Shown in pieces: positions 36,446-45,297 of a stretch of DNA of 64,000 bases; positions within the stretch are counted from its first letter, which is position 1, and the number at the start of each line of letters is the position of its first letter. The notes below the pieces were generated by a model. That model was not told where the DNA came from. It saw nothing but the letters and a program-made list of their open reading frames with translations, and did no database searches. This DNA is from Tolypothrix sp. PCC 7910. Lineage in GTDB: Bacteria; Cyanobacteriota; Cyanobacteriia; Cyanobacteriales; Nostocaceae. The position numbers and the translations under genes were made by a program. Location of the stretch: contig NZ_CP050440.1 of the NCBI RefSeq assembly GCF_011769525.1, forward strand, positions 745,501 through 809,500. The letters are read 5' to 3'.

Positions 36446-37786
36446 ATGTCTTTTATTGCCATTGATAGGGTTAGTATCCAGCCCAACAGGCGTCCTCTGA
36501 ACGACCAAAAAGTTGCTGAGTTGATGCAATCGATTAAGGCGAACGGACTCTTGAACCCTATAACCCTCGATCAAAATTTCAATCTAGTTGCAGGGTTACA
36601 CCGCCTAACTGCTTGCAAGCTTTTGGGGCTGGAACAGATTGAATACCGGATTATTGCTTATCAAGATGTAGACCATGCCAGATTGGCTGAAATCGATGAA
36701 AACCTCATTCGTAATGAACTAGAAGCCTTAGAACGAGCTGAACTCTGGCTAGAGAGAGACCAAATTTTAGAGCGGATAGGTTTGCGTGCTCAATCTGGAG
36801 AGAACCAATACACCAAAAAAGGGGGTGAATCAATTTCACCCCCTCCTAAAACGACAGTACAACTAGCTCAAGAAGCAGGTTATAACAAGCGGACATATCA
36901 ACTAGGCAAGCAAATTGCTAAAAATATTGACCCTGAAGTTAAGGAGGTGATTAAGAAAACACCTATTGCCAAAAGTCACTCAACTTTGCTAAAAATAGCC
37001 AGAGCGGGTAGTAAAGAGCGAGAGCAGGCAGAACAGGCAGAACAAAAAGCACAAGAAGCAAAACATCAGCAAAAGCAAGAAGAAATGGAAACACAAGCTA
37101 AGTTAGCAGCAGAAGCTAGAACTAAGCTCAAAGAAAAGCAGTTGATTGCACTACAAAGCTCTACTGCTCAAAAGCAGGCAAAACAGTCTATAAGATCTGC
37201 TAGGACACAAGTTGAAAAAAAAATCAATACTACTCCAATTCTACCGGGGGCAGAGTTAGGAGATGAGTGGATACTTGGTAGGCATTTAATTTACTGTGGT
37301 GATACGGCTGAGGATAAATTTATTGGACTTCTGCCTTCCAATGCCGCTTTAGCGATCGCTACTCTTTCATTTGAGTGGAATCATGATTATCTCATCGATG
37401 AAGCTCACATCGTCGCTGTGCTAGCTCGTGAAGGACATATCCAAGATTTTTGTGCTCGCCATCGTATGCCCTTTAGATTTGAGTGGGTCTTGGGTGAATT
37501 ATACGTCGGGATTTACTCTCAAGATCCCATTCTCAAACCAGAGAAGCCTGTTGGTATTGAGGGTGTAGAAGGAATTGTTGCTTATTTAATCAGTTTGTAT
37601 ACAAAACATGATAACTTTATACTTACACCTTCTTTGGGTCACGCCGAAGTACTAATTGCCTGTGAACGGATGGGACGCATCTGCTTTGCTGGTGACAAAG
37701 CCACAGAGAATGTTGATCGAGCGATCGCTCGGTGGCAAAAGTGGACAGGACAAGAAGCGAAAAAAGAAAAACACTGTTATACGTAA
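36446..37786 (+). CDS. ParB-like protein with C-terminal degenerate DNA-methyltransferase domain
   Basis: 446 aa from ATG 36446; a TTG at 36434 is an alternative. Residues 1-110 form a ParB/sulfiredoxin-like domain: IQPNRRPLNDQKVAELMQSI, NGLLNPITLDQNFNLVAGLH, RLTACKLLGL, with DENLIRNELEALERAE. A helix-turn-helix region (VQLAQEAGYNKRTYQLGKQI) and a long Gln/Glu/Lys-rich coiled coil (~190-260) follow. The last 170 residues resemble N6-adenine methyltransferases fused to ParB (GRHLIYCGDTAED; LIACERMGRICFAGDKATEN; ARWQKWTG), but the catalytic DPPY position reads ATLSFEW and the SAM loop is PSLGHAEVL instead of GSGTTL. Probably a DNA-binding protein with an inactive methylase fold. Confidence 0.8.
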   Translation: MSFIAIDRVSIQPNRRPLNDQKVAELMQSIKANGLLNPITLDQNFNLVAGLHRLTACKLLGLEQIEYRIIAYQDVDHARLAEIDENLIRNELEALERAELWLERDQILERIGLRAQSGENQYTKKGGESISPPPKTTVQLAQEAGYNKRTYQLGKQIAKNIDPEVKEVIKKTPIAKSHSTLLKIARAGSKEREQAEQAEQKAQEAKHQQKQEEMETQAKLAAEARTKLKEKQLIALQSSTAQKQAKQSIRSARTQVEKKINTTPILPGAELGDEWILGRHLIYCGDTAEDKFIGLLPSNAALAIATLSFEWNHDYLIDEAHIVAVLAREGHIQDFCARHRMPFRFEWVLGELYVGIYSQDPILKPEKPVGIEGVEGIVAYLISLYTKHDNFILTPSLGHAEVLIACERMGRICFAGDKATENVDRAIARWQKWTGQEAKKEKHCYT

Positions 37787-38038
37787 GAGGACTGAAAATA
37801 AAAAAACATTATATTATCTCTGTTGAGGCCAATTGTTAAATGCCAACTGTCAACAGCGAACAAAATCAATTAGTTTTTACTAAGCGAAAGTTAGGAATAA
37901 CTGAACTTTCACATCTTTAATATTGCAAGTGGAGCAGTCTATAATATCGTAATTCGTGAGGAGAAACTATCACCAGAATTACTAAGGCTGCTGTTTTTTT
38001 GTTTTAAAAATCAATTGTAGGGTTCAGTAGGTAAAGCT

Positions 38039-38072
38039 AGGAGGTATTATGTCTTCAACAATTGCAGGCTGA
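38039..38072 (+). other. Seven-codon leader frame with strong ribosome-binding site
   Basis: AGGAGG at 38039-38044 is followed after 4 bp by ATG (38049) and the frame MSSTIAG, stop at 38070-38072. It lies 70 bp before the 38142 gene. It could be a translated leader peptide or the remains of a broken gene start; no attenuator hairpin was seen. Confidence 0.35.
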
Positions 38073-38141
38073 CTAAGAAATTTTTGATGCACAAGTTAGA
38101 GAATTATCTATCGTCCACTTTACTCGAAGGCGTGTGGAAAT

Positions 38142-38444
38142 ATGGCATTTATTAAAGTTGGTAATATGATCATTAATACCACTTACATTGCTGCTATCAG
38201 GCTAGAAGGTCAAGACACCTTTGGAGAGGAGAAAGTTTCTTTATTAATTGCAATCCCTACTTTTCCTCTGAATCAGCAAGAAAAGACCTCTACCACTTCT
38301 ACTAATTTTTATCAGTATGAATGGGTCGAATTTCATGGTTTTGCTGCCATTGCTCTGCAAGACTACTTCAGCAGCTTTAACAATGTGATTGATTTAATGC
38401 CCCAAAATAACCGACGAGTGCTATCCAATTCTAAGGAATGTTGA
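38142..38444 (+). CDS. Hypothetical protein, 100 aa
   Basis: The N-terminus MAFIKVGNMIINTTYIAAIRLEG looks like a strand-rich domain used by small cyanobacterial proteins; it is followed by VSLLIAIPTFPLNQQE and a Phe/Tyr-rich segment (NFYQYEWVEFHGFAAIALQD). No signal peptide or membrane helix is evident. Its ribosome-binding site is weak. No family recognised; retained because codon content and length are reasonable. Confidence 0.5.
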   Translation: MAFIKVGNMIINTTYIAAIRLEGQDTFGEEKVSLLIAIPTFPLNQQEKTSTTSTNFYQYEWVEFHGFAAIALQDYFSSFNNVIDLMPQNNRRVLSNSKEC

Positions 38445-38502
38445 GGAAGTTAAATTAAATCTGTAGCAAAAAAGGAATATTTACTCATGAAAGATGTGAG
38501 GT

Positions 38503-38535
38503 CTAAAGAATGTGGAGTAAATCCACATTCTTTAG
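38503..38535. terminator. Perfect 14-bp hairpin between convergent genes
   Basis: CTAAAGAATGTGGA (38503-38516) and TCCACATTCTTTAG (38522-38535) with a 5-nt loop. Position between the convergent genes ending at 38444 and 38585 suits a bidirectional terminator, although the T-run is short. Confidence 0.6.
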
Positions 38536-38584
38536 TGTCTTTAGCATTATCATCTGTTATTGATATCCAAGAACGATCACAAAG

Positions 38585-39280
38585 CTAAGGCATAATGAAA
38601 TATTCATACACCCCAGTAATGATAACTAGAGCTGCTGAAAGGATACCAGCCCAAAGTCCAGATATCTTGGTCGTAAAGCGATCGCCTAGAAAGTACCCGC
38701 CTGATATTCCCAACAAGCTAAGGATAAAAACTAAAAAGGTGGTAATAGCCACATTTAAGTTAGAAATTCCGCCACCCAATCCTGAACCTAGATTATTGAG
38801 AGTCAAGCCAAATGCCAGAGCAATAGATTCTCGCACATCAATATAACCTGAGTGGTCTAAATCTGCTTTTTCAGGATCTTCCAAGAATTTTTCGTAAGAA
38901 AATTCGTGCAAGAATTCTTGTGAAGCATCACTGTGGGAGCTATTAGATATCGCCCGGTTTGAACCTGCTGCAACTAAAAATCTCATTTCTTGACGCATCT
39001 TGACTTTTCTGTGTTGGCGTTTGAGTGTTTTCCAAATACTCCAAATTCCCACGGCTATCAAGATAAAGCTACCTAAGGCATTGGCGACATTTACAGACAA
39101 GTAATTTTTAATGTCATTGCCGACGGAAATCGCCAGATATGTGCCGGATGCGGAGATTAAACCAATAAATAGGTTAGTTAGCCAGCCGATTTGGAGTTTT
39201 TTAATTCCGTAAGCGATACCAACCGCAAAATTATCGACGTTAGCCGCGATCGCAAGTAATAGAGCAGATAGGATATGCAT
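38585..39280 (-). CDS. YtaF/MntP-like membrane transporter with EF-hand loop
   Basis: 231-aa protein with six hydrophobic segments in two repeats: MHILSALLLAIAANVDNFAV-GIAYG and SIALAFGLTLNNLGSGLGGG carry the paired Asn/Asp signatures (ANVDNF, LNNLG) of the YtaF/MntP family, putative Mn2+ exporters. The central cytoplasmic loop contains a textbook EF-hand sequence, D-L-D-H-S-G-Y-I-D-V-R-E (140-151), which suggests Ca2+ or Mn2+ sensing; a related motif is usual in YtaF proteins. It is the last of three same-strand genes with gaps of about 40 bp (two DUF1345 genes before it). Confidence 0.8.
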   Translation of the reverse strand: MHILSALLLAIAANVDNFAVGIAYGIKKLQIGWLTNLFIGLISASGTYLAISVGNDIKNYLSVNVANALGSFILIAVGIWSIWKTLKRQHRKVKMRQEMRFLVAAGSNRAISNSSHSDASQEFLHEFSYEKFLEDPEKADLDHSGYIDVRESIALAFGLTLNNLGSGLGGGISNLNVAITTFLVFILSLLGISGGYFLGDRFTTKISGLWAGILSAALVIITGVYEYFIMP

Positions 39281-39319
39281 AATAAAGGATGAAGAAGTGA
39301 AAATTGTTGAACAGTAGAG

Positions 39320-39979
39320 TTACATCAGTCCAGAAACAATACTGATCCCTAGAGTGAGAATGACGCTGTAGAAAAAGAATGACATAACTGTATGTCCTAA
39401 AACTAATCGTCGCATAGCAGATGTAACAATCGCTGTGTCAGAAGTTTGGGAGGTCATTCCCAAAGTAAATGTGAAATACATAAAGTCCAAATAGTCAGGC
39501 TGTTCTCCACTGGAAAAATCTAGCCCTCCTATATATTCTGCCTCTGGAGCAAAAGAATGCTTACGGTAATAAAATGCAGCATAATGCAGCGCAAAAGTAG
39601 TGTGCATCAGCAGCCAAGAACAGATAATTGCCACTATGGACAGCCCAACTTCAGGAGTAAAACTATCTTTATGTTTTGCTAGCACGGCTGCAATAATAAA
39701 CAAACTAGCAAAAGCTATAAAAACAATCAAAATAAAAATTGCCAGATGGTCAATTTCCTGTCGCTGTGCGCGATCGCGTGTCTGTTCATGATTCGCGCCA
39801 ATCATCATTAAACCCACTAGTATTAGAAAACATAAAATTCCCGTATCCCAAGCAGTAAGCAGGCGCAATTCCAAGCTTGCAGGCGATATCAACAGAAAAA
39901 CGACCCCAGCTAGTACCAATGATAACAGCAAACGAGATTTGGAATTTTCAATCGGACTAAGTAAAATGCGAAATTCCAT
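39320..39979 (-). CDS. DUF1345 membrane protein (copy 1)
   Basis: 219 aa from ATG 39979, with about five membrane helices. The family signature is clear: ALHYAAFYYRK, then GGLDFSSGEQPDYLDFMYFT, FTLGMTSQTSDTAI, MRRLVLGHTVMSFFFYSVIL. Function of DUF1345 proteins is not established; the DYLDFMYFTFTLGMTSQTSD segment recalls a pore helix of channels but that is speculation. It lies between a paralogue and the YtaF-like gene in one operon. Confidence 0.85.
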   Translation of the reverse strand: MEFRILLSPIENSKSRLLLSLVLAGVVFLLISPASLELRLLTAWDTGILCFLILVGLMMIGANHEQTRDRAQRQEIDHLAIFILIVFIAFASLFIIAAVLAKHKDSFTPEVGLSIVAIICSWLLMHTTFALHYAAFYYRKHSFAPEAEYIGGLDFSSGEQPDYLDFMYFTFTLGMTSQTSDTAIVTSAMRRLVLGHTVMSFFFYSVILTLGISIVSGLM

Positions 39980-40016
39980 AACTTTTTCTACCAATGATCA
40001 TCATCAATTCACCGCT

Positions 40017-40790
40017 TTAAATCAGCCCCGATGCCACATTTACGCTCGAAGCTAAAATCACCATGTAGAAGAAAAAAGAAATCATTGCATGTCCTATAGC
40101 AAACCTTCGCATTCCCAAGCCTGGAAGCGAAACATCTGAGGTTTGAGCTGTCATGCCGATAGTAAAAGAGAAATACATAAAGTCCCAATAGTCAGGTAAC
40201 TCATCCCCTGGAAAACTCAAGCCGCCAACATATCCTGTCTCCTCGTTCAAGAAATCTGGATAGTAGTAGCAGGTGGCATAGTGAAGCGCAAACATAGTGT
40301 GAGTAAGAAACCAAGAACAGATCACAGCTACTAAAGACAGCGCAATTTGCAATGCTAAGGTAGATTCTGGAATATTTTTGCTGTCGTTAATTGCTTGCAT
40401 TAGCCCAATCGCAAAGATACTTGTACAGGCAGTAATGACCACTAAAAGAAAAACAGCTAAATGTTGAGCTTCTTGACGTTGAGCGCGATAAAGCGTTTTT
40501 TGGTGAGTTGCACTGCACATCATCAACACTACTAATGCCAAAAAGCAGAAAACTCCTAAAATCCAAGCTGTGAGAATGCGATTGGCTAAATGCATAGTAT
40601 TTGGCAATCGTAAGAAAACTGTCATTGCCAACATAATACTTAAGCCCAGGCGGGTTTTTGAATCTAAATGCGAAAGCAAACTATGCCCAAATAAAAGACC
40701 ACTCATCAATACTCTACTCTTCGACCTCAGAGAAGATTTAGTATTTTGATGAGGTTGAGGATCGGATGTGTTGTGTTGTGTAGTTTTCAC
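40017..40790 (-). CDS. DUF1345 membrane protein (copy 2)
   Basis: 257 aa from GTG 40790. Paralogue of the next gene: FALHYATCYYYPDF, GGLSFPGDELPDYWDFMYFS, FTIGMTAQTSDVSL, MRRFAIGHAMISFFFYMVIL. It has an extra polar N-terminus (residues 1-30). A tandem duplication produced the pair; they are separated by 37 bp and are probably cotranscribed with the YtaF-like gene. Function unknown. Confidence 0.85.
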   Translation of the reverse strand: MKTTQHNTSDPQPHQNTKSSLRSKSRVLMSGLLFGHSLLSHLDSKTRLGLSIMLAMTVFLRLPNTMHLANRILTAWILGVFCFLALVVLMMCSATHQKTLYRAQRQEAQHLAVFLLVVITACTSIFAIGLMQAINDSKNIPESTLALQIALSLVAVICSWFLTHTMFALHYATCYYYPDFLNEETGYVGGLSFPGDELPDYWDFMYFSFTIGMTAQTSDVSLPGLGMRRFAIGHAMISFFFYMVILASSVNVASGLI

Positions 40791-41614
40791 AGTTTTGACA
40801 TCTCACTATTTTTCCCAATATGAAATGCAGTTCTAATAGGTCTTGATTGATATCTGGCTGGGCGATCGCTAACTAATTAGCAAGCTACATTGTTAACACC
40901 AGCTATCGAAAAGCCTATTAAACTCAGTAAATTGCTTGTCTATTACAATTACGGCATTTTGATGATACATCAATGCCGAGATTACTTAATAGCGCTTGGT
41001 CTTCACTATGACAGAAGAGTACAAAATCTGGTTACTCTTTAGAAAATTATATGCTGTGAGCTTCAAAATAACAAAGCTATCTCAACTGATTTTTACTTAG
41101 CATTACATTAATCACATCAATTATCAATCATTATTGATGACATACCAAAAAGCTATTAATTTTAGCTGATTTGAGAAGTTATATCACCATTAACATTGTG
41201 CCATCAATACTGGGGATATAGCACTTTGAGCGATCACCACGGATGATATATACCTAACAAGACTACTAGTATTATTAAGTAAAATTAATATTTACTGTAA
41301 TATGTATAGGTATACTGACTAATATTTTTATACTTAACAATTTTTCATTGATAGAGCATTATAATTACTTGTATCATTGGTAAGTATGGATGTAGAATCA
41401 AATTCAAGAAGAGATTCTTCCTACCTGCTAATATATTTCGTCTAACCGCCGTCAAGGTTGAGCAGTATTCTGTTTCCATTTTTCAATACATGGTTTAATA
41501 AGGTAAAGCCAACTCAGACTTGATGATATTTGGAAATCAATACCGTCATCTGTAGCGTATGGTGGCGAATACGAATCATGATTAGCGATATACCTTTTTT
41601 GGAGGATATTGAGA
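40791..41614. other. Gene-free stretch
   Basis: About 820 bp of AT-rich DNA between divergent genes. No frame with a ribosome-binding site and no strong hairpin was found; it probably carries the promoters of the DUF1345 operon and the 41615 gene. Confidence 0.4.
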
Positions 41615-41926
41615 ATGTTTGAACTAGAAGCTTTATTGTTAGGACTAGAGCCAATGACTGCTGCGGTAATTGGTGTTGGGGCGCTGGCTATTGCACCTAT
41701 CCTTGGTGCTGTAGATGCTGCCACGGGTCACAATTTATCTGACTCAGCGCGATCAACAGCTAAGACTGGATTAATTTGGGCTTTTGAAGCCTTTGACAAA
41801 GTACAAGCTAGTGCTGCTGAAGCTTCCGAATCCTTCCAAGATTTGATAGCAGAAGCTAAATCTGATCTCAGGTCTTCTAAGAATGGCAAAAGTGAAGTAG
41901 CTCCCCGTGAGGTAACGATTGGATAA
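41615..41926 (+). CDS. DUF5132-like small membrane-associated protein
   Basis: 103 aa from ATG 41615, with GGAGGA 8 bp upstream. It opens MFELEALLLGLEPMTAAVIG, followed by a hydrophobic Ala/Gly helix (VGALAIAPILGAVDAATG) and an amphipathic, Ala/Glu-rich C-terminal half ending in ESFQDLIAEAKSDL. This matches cyanobacterial DUF5132 proteins as I know them (start MFELE, late D-L-x-AEA). The role is unknown. It lies among P-type ATPase genes and small membrane proteins. Confidence 0.65.
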   Translation: MFELEALLLGLEPMTAAVIGVGALAIAPILGAVDAATGHNLSDSARSTAKTGLIWAFEAFDKVQASAAEASESFQDLIAEAKSDLRSSKNGKSEVAPREVTIG

Positions 41927-43211
41927 GCCCTAAAGAGTAAACGGTTGCTTAGTTTGTGAAAAGTTACAAAGCGCAAGCAAAGTCGAGCCACTGCGTTCCT
42001 GTCGCCTTGCGTCGGAATTTTGTGGGTTTGAGCGGAGGTTTCCTCCGTAGGGCTTGCCGCAGGCATCTGAACTCTGTAAGAGATGACTTGTTGTTAGTTG
42101 AAAAACTAGGGGTGTGAGGAAGTAAGAGTGTAGGGCTATAGGGTCACGCTATTAATAACAGGGCTTACGCAATGACGGAAATACATTACCTTTGCGTAAG
42201 TCTTAAATAAATTGAGGTGGCTCAAACCTTTTGATGCTCTAAACCTAATATCTTCATACTCACACCCCTTCTCAATCATTTATTCAGTCTTTAAGCTGTT
42301 ACGCAAATAAAAATTGCACATTCTCTGGTTGAGGGTGTCAAGAGTCCAAAGGAGCCAGTGCGTTGGTGAGGCAGTCCGGCGAGTCCAGCACTGCGGGAGG
42401 GTTTCCTGACTTGTAGCAACTGGTGTTCCAGAGTGCAAACTAAAACTTGACCGGACGCGGAGCATCTCTGGTTCCGCTTTTAACTCTGGACTATCTTCAT
42501 GAGTAAATATGCAAAATAAATGTGTTTTAGCTTACTTAATCTAAGAGCTGATTCGTAAAGAAAATCTGGCGTTGCTGATTGATGGGATGATTTTTACCTC
42601 ACGCAAAGACGCAAAGGCGCAAAAAATAGACTTTGAGTGTTGCTCAAAATTCTGAATTCATCCCGCAAATATGCAACGCCGAAAATCTTAAGGATACTCA
42701 ATTCATTGCTGGGTATGATTTTCAGGGAATAAACCCTCTTATAGGGTCAGATTCCTGAAACCCTTACAAGGCAAAGGCTTTACTTTAGTTTATAAATTAG
42801 CTCTAAGAGTAAAGATTTTCTGGAATATGGCACTTATTCTATAGATGCAATGTCTGATTTGATAGGCTTTTGACTAATTCCCCTACTGTCACACTCTTGT
42901 TAGACATTACCAGTAATAAAATAAGGGTATAGCTTCCTTCTTGTGTTATGCCATTTCCATGTGAAGATGCATAGAAAGAAACCCACCGCAGGGGTCAGAA
43001 TAATGTACAGATTCACAAAGAATTGGTATTAGGATTATAACCGTTCCTCTCTACAAAAGGTTTTAGTGAACGCATAATTAATTTCTGGAGATGTCTATTC
43101 TCCTAATTAACCTTCTGTGTGTATCTGGAGCGTGGGCAAACTATACCGTCATCCAGCAATGCCGATAACTACTATTGATGACAACAACTACCTCTTCTCA
43201 AAGGAGACATC
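41927..43211. repeat. Repeat-rich gene-free region
   Basis: Contains GGAGGTTTCCTCCG near 42034, a dispersed Nostocales repeat around 42340-42440 (AGTGCGTTGG ... GTAGCAACTGGTGTTCC), and a small inverted-end element at about 42573-42685 (GGCGTTGC...GGGATGA at one end, TCATCCC...GCAACGCC at the other) that encloses ACGCAAAGACGCAAAGGCGC repeats. Frames here (for example 42280-42465 minus) are generated by the repeats. No gene is supported. Confidence 0.6.
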
Positions 43212-43415
43212 ATGATTGATCATCCAGATTTCTTAAATGTGCGTAAATTAGCATTTGCTTTTGTCTTCGGCCCATTGGGTTTGCTGCTGCTATTCTTTAT
43301 TCTTGACGTTACACTGCCTCACGATAAATTATTGCAAGTTTCAGAGCGATCGTGCTTGACAAGTAAGATGACAGCAAGTGTCGCAACGCTGAACACAAAT
43401 AAGTGCGAGAATTAA
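43212..43415 (+). CDS. Small single-span membrane protein
   Basis: 67 aa, ATG 43212 with AAAGGAG 7 bp upstream. A polar start (MIDHPDFLNVRKLA) leads into one strong hydrophobic helix (FVFGPLGLLLLFFILDV), then a Ser/Thr/Cys-containing tail of about 33 residues. No family recognised. Being a short anchored protein amid ion-transport genes, a regulatory role is possible but unproven. Confidence 0.6.
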   Translation: MIDHPDFLNVRKLAFAFVFGPLGLLLLFFILDVTLPHDKLLQVSERSCLTSKMTASVATLNTNKCEN

Positions 43416-43625
43416 TATCATATCCGACTTAATACTTATGTCATTGTGAGCGTAAAGCCTTCTTTTAAGGAAGAAGCGTGGAAATCCCAAAGCCTTGCGA
43501 TTCCTACCCTTCAAGAAGGCTTCGCCTACGTTCCACTTCATTGCACTGGCAATGACATATCATAAGTGATTTGCCGGGCTTGACATAACATACTTTCATC
43601 ACTAACTAATGGTGTAGTTTTTAGT

Positions 43626-43650
43626 TTAGGTTGAACTTCGTTCAACCTAA
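43626..43650. repeat. Perfect 11-bp palindrome
   Basis: TTAGGTTGAAC (43626-43636) and GTTCAACCTAA (43640-43650) around TTC; dispersed-repeat type. The interval 43416-43857 otherwise holds no supported gene. Confidence 0.65.
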
Positions 43651-43857
43651 CAAATCAAAAAAATTGTGTTGGGCAAAGCAACACACCCACTCAACCTACA
43701 AATTCTTAACACTTATCAGTGTCTCCATTTGAGTTGATCGTTTCCCAGCATACTCAGTTTGCAACTGATAACTGTTCACTGAATTGATAGTGAAATCTCC
43801 AGTACTTAATACACAGGCAGATTATCCATCAGCACAGATGCTCTCCTTACAACCGGG

Positions 43858-44298
43858 GTGAGAGAATTTCTTGGAGGTAGGACACAAAGAGAATTTTTAA
43901 TTTTCTTCTATTTATATAGTGATGGAACACTAATCATGGTCAATATATTTCCACCAATTCCATTCTCAAAATTTAAGATTGGTAAATGGGGTTCTAAGAT
44001 AGAAGACGAGAAGTGGATATCTACACAACCGATCACCACAACAACAGCAGCAGCTATGCAGATTGTAGCAAGTGTACCTAGAATTGCATATTGCCGCCCA
44101 AACTTGATTAAATATTCTCAGTTTAAGTTTATCCTCAGAGATGGGACTGTAGTTAGAACCTGGACAAGCCCACTTTTTGGAGACGATTATATATTCTTAG
44201 CTGATCCTGATGGAAAAATGATTTATGGCGGCTTTGTTTGGAAATACAAAGAACTACTCAAAGATGCCATAGAACTAATTCGCAGAAGCTTTACTTAG
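43858..44298 (+). CDS. Hypothetical protein, up to 146 aa
   Basis: No family recognised. The start is uncertain: GTG 43858, or ATG 43936 giving 120 aa. A central TTTTAAAMQIVASVPRIAYC and a C-terminal half with strand-like sequence (YSQFKFILRDGTVVRTWTSP, then DYIFLADPDGKMIYGGFVWK) suggest a soluble alpha/beta protein. It precedes the carbonic anhydrase gene by 123 bp but an inverted-end repeat (44301-44391) lies between them. Confidence 0.5.
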   Translation: MREFLGGRTQREFLIFFYLYSDGTLIMVNIFPPIPFSKFKIGKWGSKIEDEKWISTQPITTTTAAAMQIVASVPRIAYCRPNLIKYSQFKFILRDGTVVRTWTSPLFGDDYIFLADPDGKMIYGGFVWKYKELLKDAIELIRRSFT

Positions 44299-44300
44299 TA

Positions 44301-44391
44301 ATACCGTTTACTCTATAAAGTTGTACTATATTTAACTCCCGCTATGACCAAGGGAGGTAGAATTAAGCGCATCTTTACATAGAATTGGTAT
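44301..44391. repeat. ATACC-ended repeat, distant variant
   Basis: Begins ATACCGTTTACTCTA and ends ATAGAATTGGTAT, so the termini resemble those of the 32790 and 35551 repeats while the interior differs. Possible decayed or related element in front of the carbonic anhydrase gene. Confidence 0.4.
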
Positions 44392-44421
44392 AAGGTTCCA
44401 ATTATTGGAGTTTTTTGAATA

Positions 44422-45063
44422 ATGAAAAAGTTAATTTCTGGGTTGCATAAATTTCAAACCAATTATTTCAAAGAACACCAAGACTTGTTTGAGCATCTTG
44501 GGCATGAACAGCACCCTAGAGCTTTATTCATTACCTGCTCTGACTCGCGGATTGATCCAAATTTGCTAACTCAAACTGAACCTGGAGAACTTTTTATTAT
44601 TCGTAATGCTGGTAATATCATTCCGCCTTATGGTGCGACTAATGGTGGTGAAGGAGCAGCAGTTGAATACGCAGTTCAGGCTTTAGAGATTAAGCAGATT
44701 ATTGTCTGCGGTCATTCTAACTGTGGAGCAATGAAGGGATTATTGCAATTGGGGAAATTAGCTGATGAGATGCCATTGGTTTATGGCTGGTTAAAACATG
44801 CAGAAGCAACTCGTCGGCTGATTCAAGATAATTATCAGGAGTATGAAGGAGAAGAATTATTGAATGCCACAATTGAAGAGAATGTAATGACCCAATTAGA
44901 AAATTTGCGAACTTATCCAATTATTCACTCTAAACTCCATAAAGGGGAAATTAGCCTTCATGGATGGGTTTACAAGATTGAGACTGGAGGAGTTTTTGTT
45001 TATGGTATGGATCGTTGCAATATCCAGGCAGAGCATGAAGCAGAGCCCGCACCAATTTGGTAA
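44422..45063 (+). CDS. Beta-class carbonic anhydrase
   Basis: 213-aa zinc enzyme interconverting CO2 and bicarbonate. The zinc ligands and dyad are visible: Cys39, Asp41 and Arg43 in ITCSDSRIDP, His98 and Cys101 in VCGHSNCGAMKG. RNAGNIIPPYGATNGGEGAA is the conserved substrate-side segment. There is no signal peptide, so it is cytoplasmic or carboxysome-independent. It is of the CynT-like length, shorter than the carboxysomal CcaA. In this ion-transport region it could serve pH or bicarbonate balance. Confidence 0.93.
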   Translation: MKKLISGLHKFQTNYFKEHQDLFEHLGHEQHPRALFITCSDSRIDPNLLTQTEPGELFIIRNAGNIIPPYGATNGGEGAAVEYAVQALEIKQIIVCGHSNCGAMKGLLQLGKLADEMPLVYGWLKHAEATRRLIQDNYQEYEGEELLNATIEENVMTQLENLRTYPIIHSKLHKGEISLHGWVYKIETGGVFVYGMDRCNIQAEHEAEPAPIW

Positions 45064-45297
45064 CATTATGCAATTCTTAATTAGACCTATCTTAAAAATG
45101 GGTGTAGAAACTTAGGGGGAATAAATTTTTCTACCCTCGTTGTGAATTCTATTTAGTAATGTCTCTTACAAAAGTACCTTTTGCAAGAGGTGGAAAAAGG
45201 AAATTCAATCCCTTTTCCCCTTCCCCCTTTTCCGATTTCTTGTAAAAGTCATGATTTTTTCATTGGTTGTCAAGACTTGCAAGCACTCCCACAGTAA

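Noticed and set aside
42280-42465. 61-codon minus-strand frame
   Set aside because: Encoded by a dispersed Nostocales repeat.
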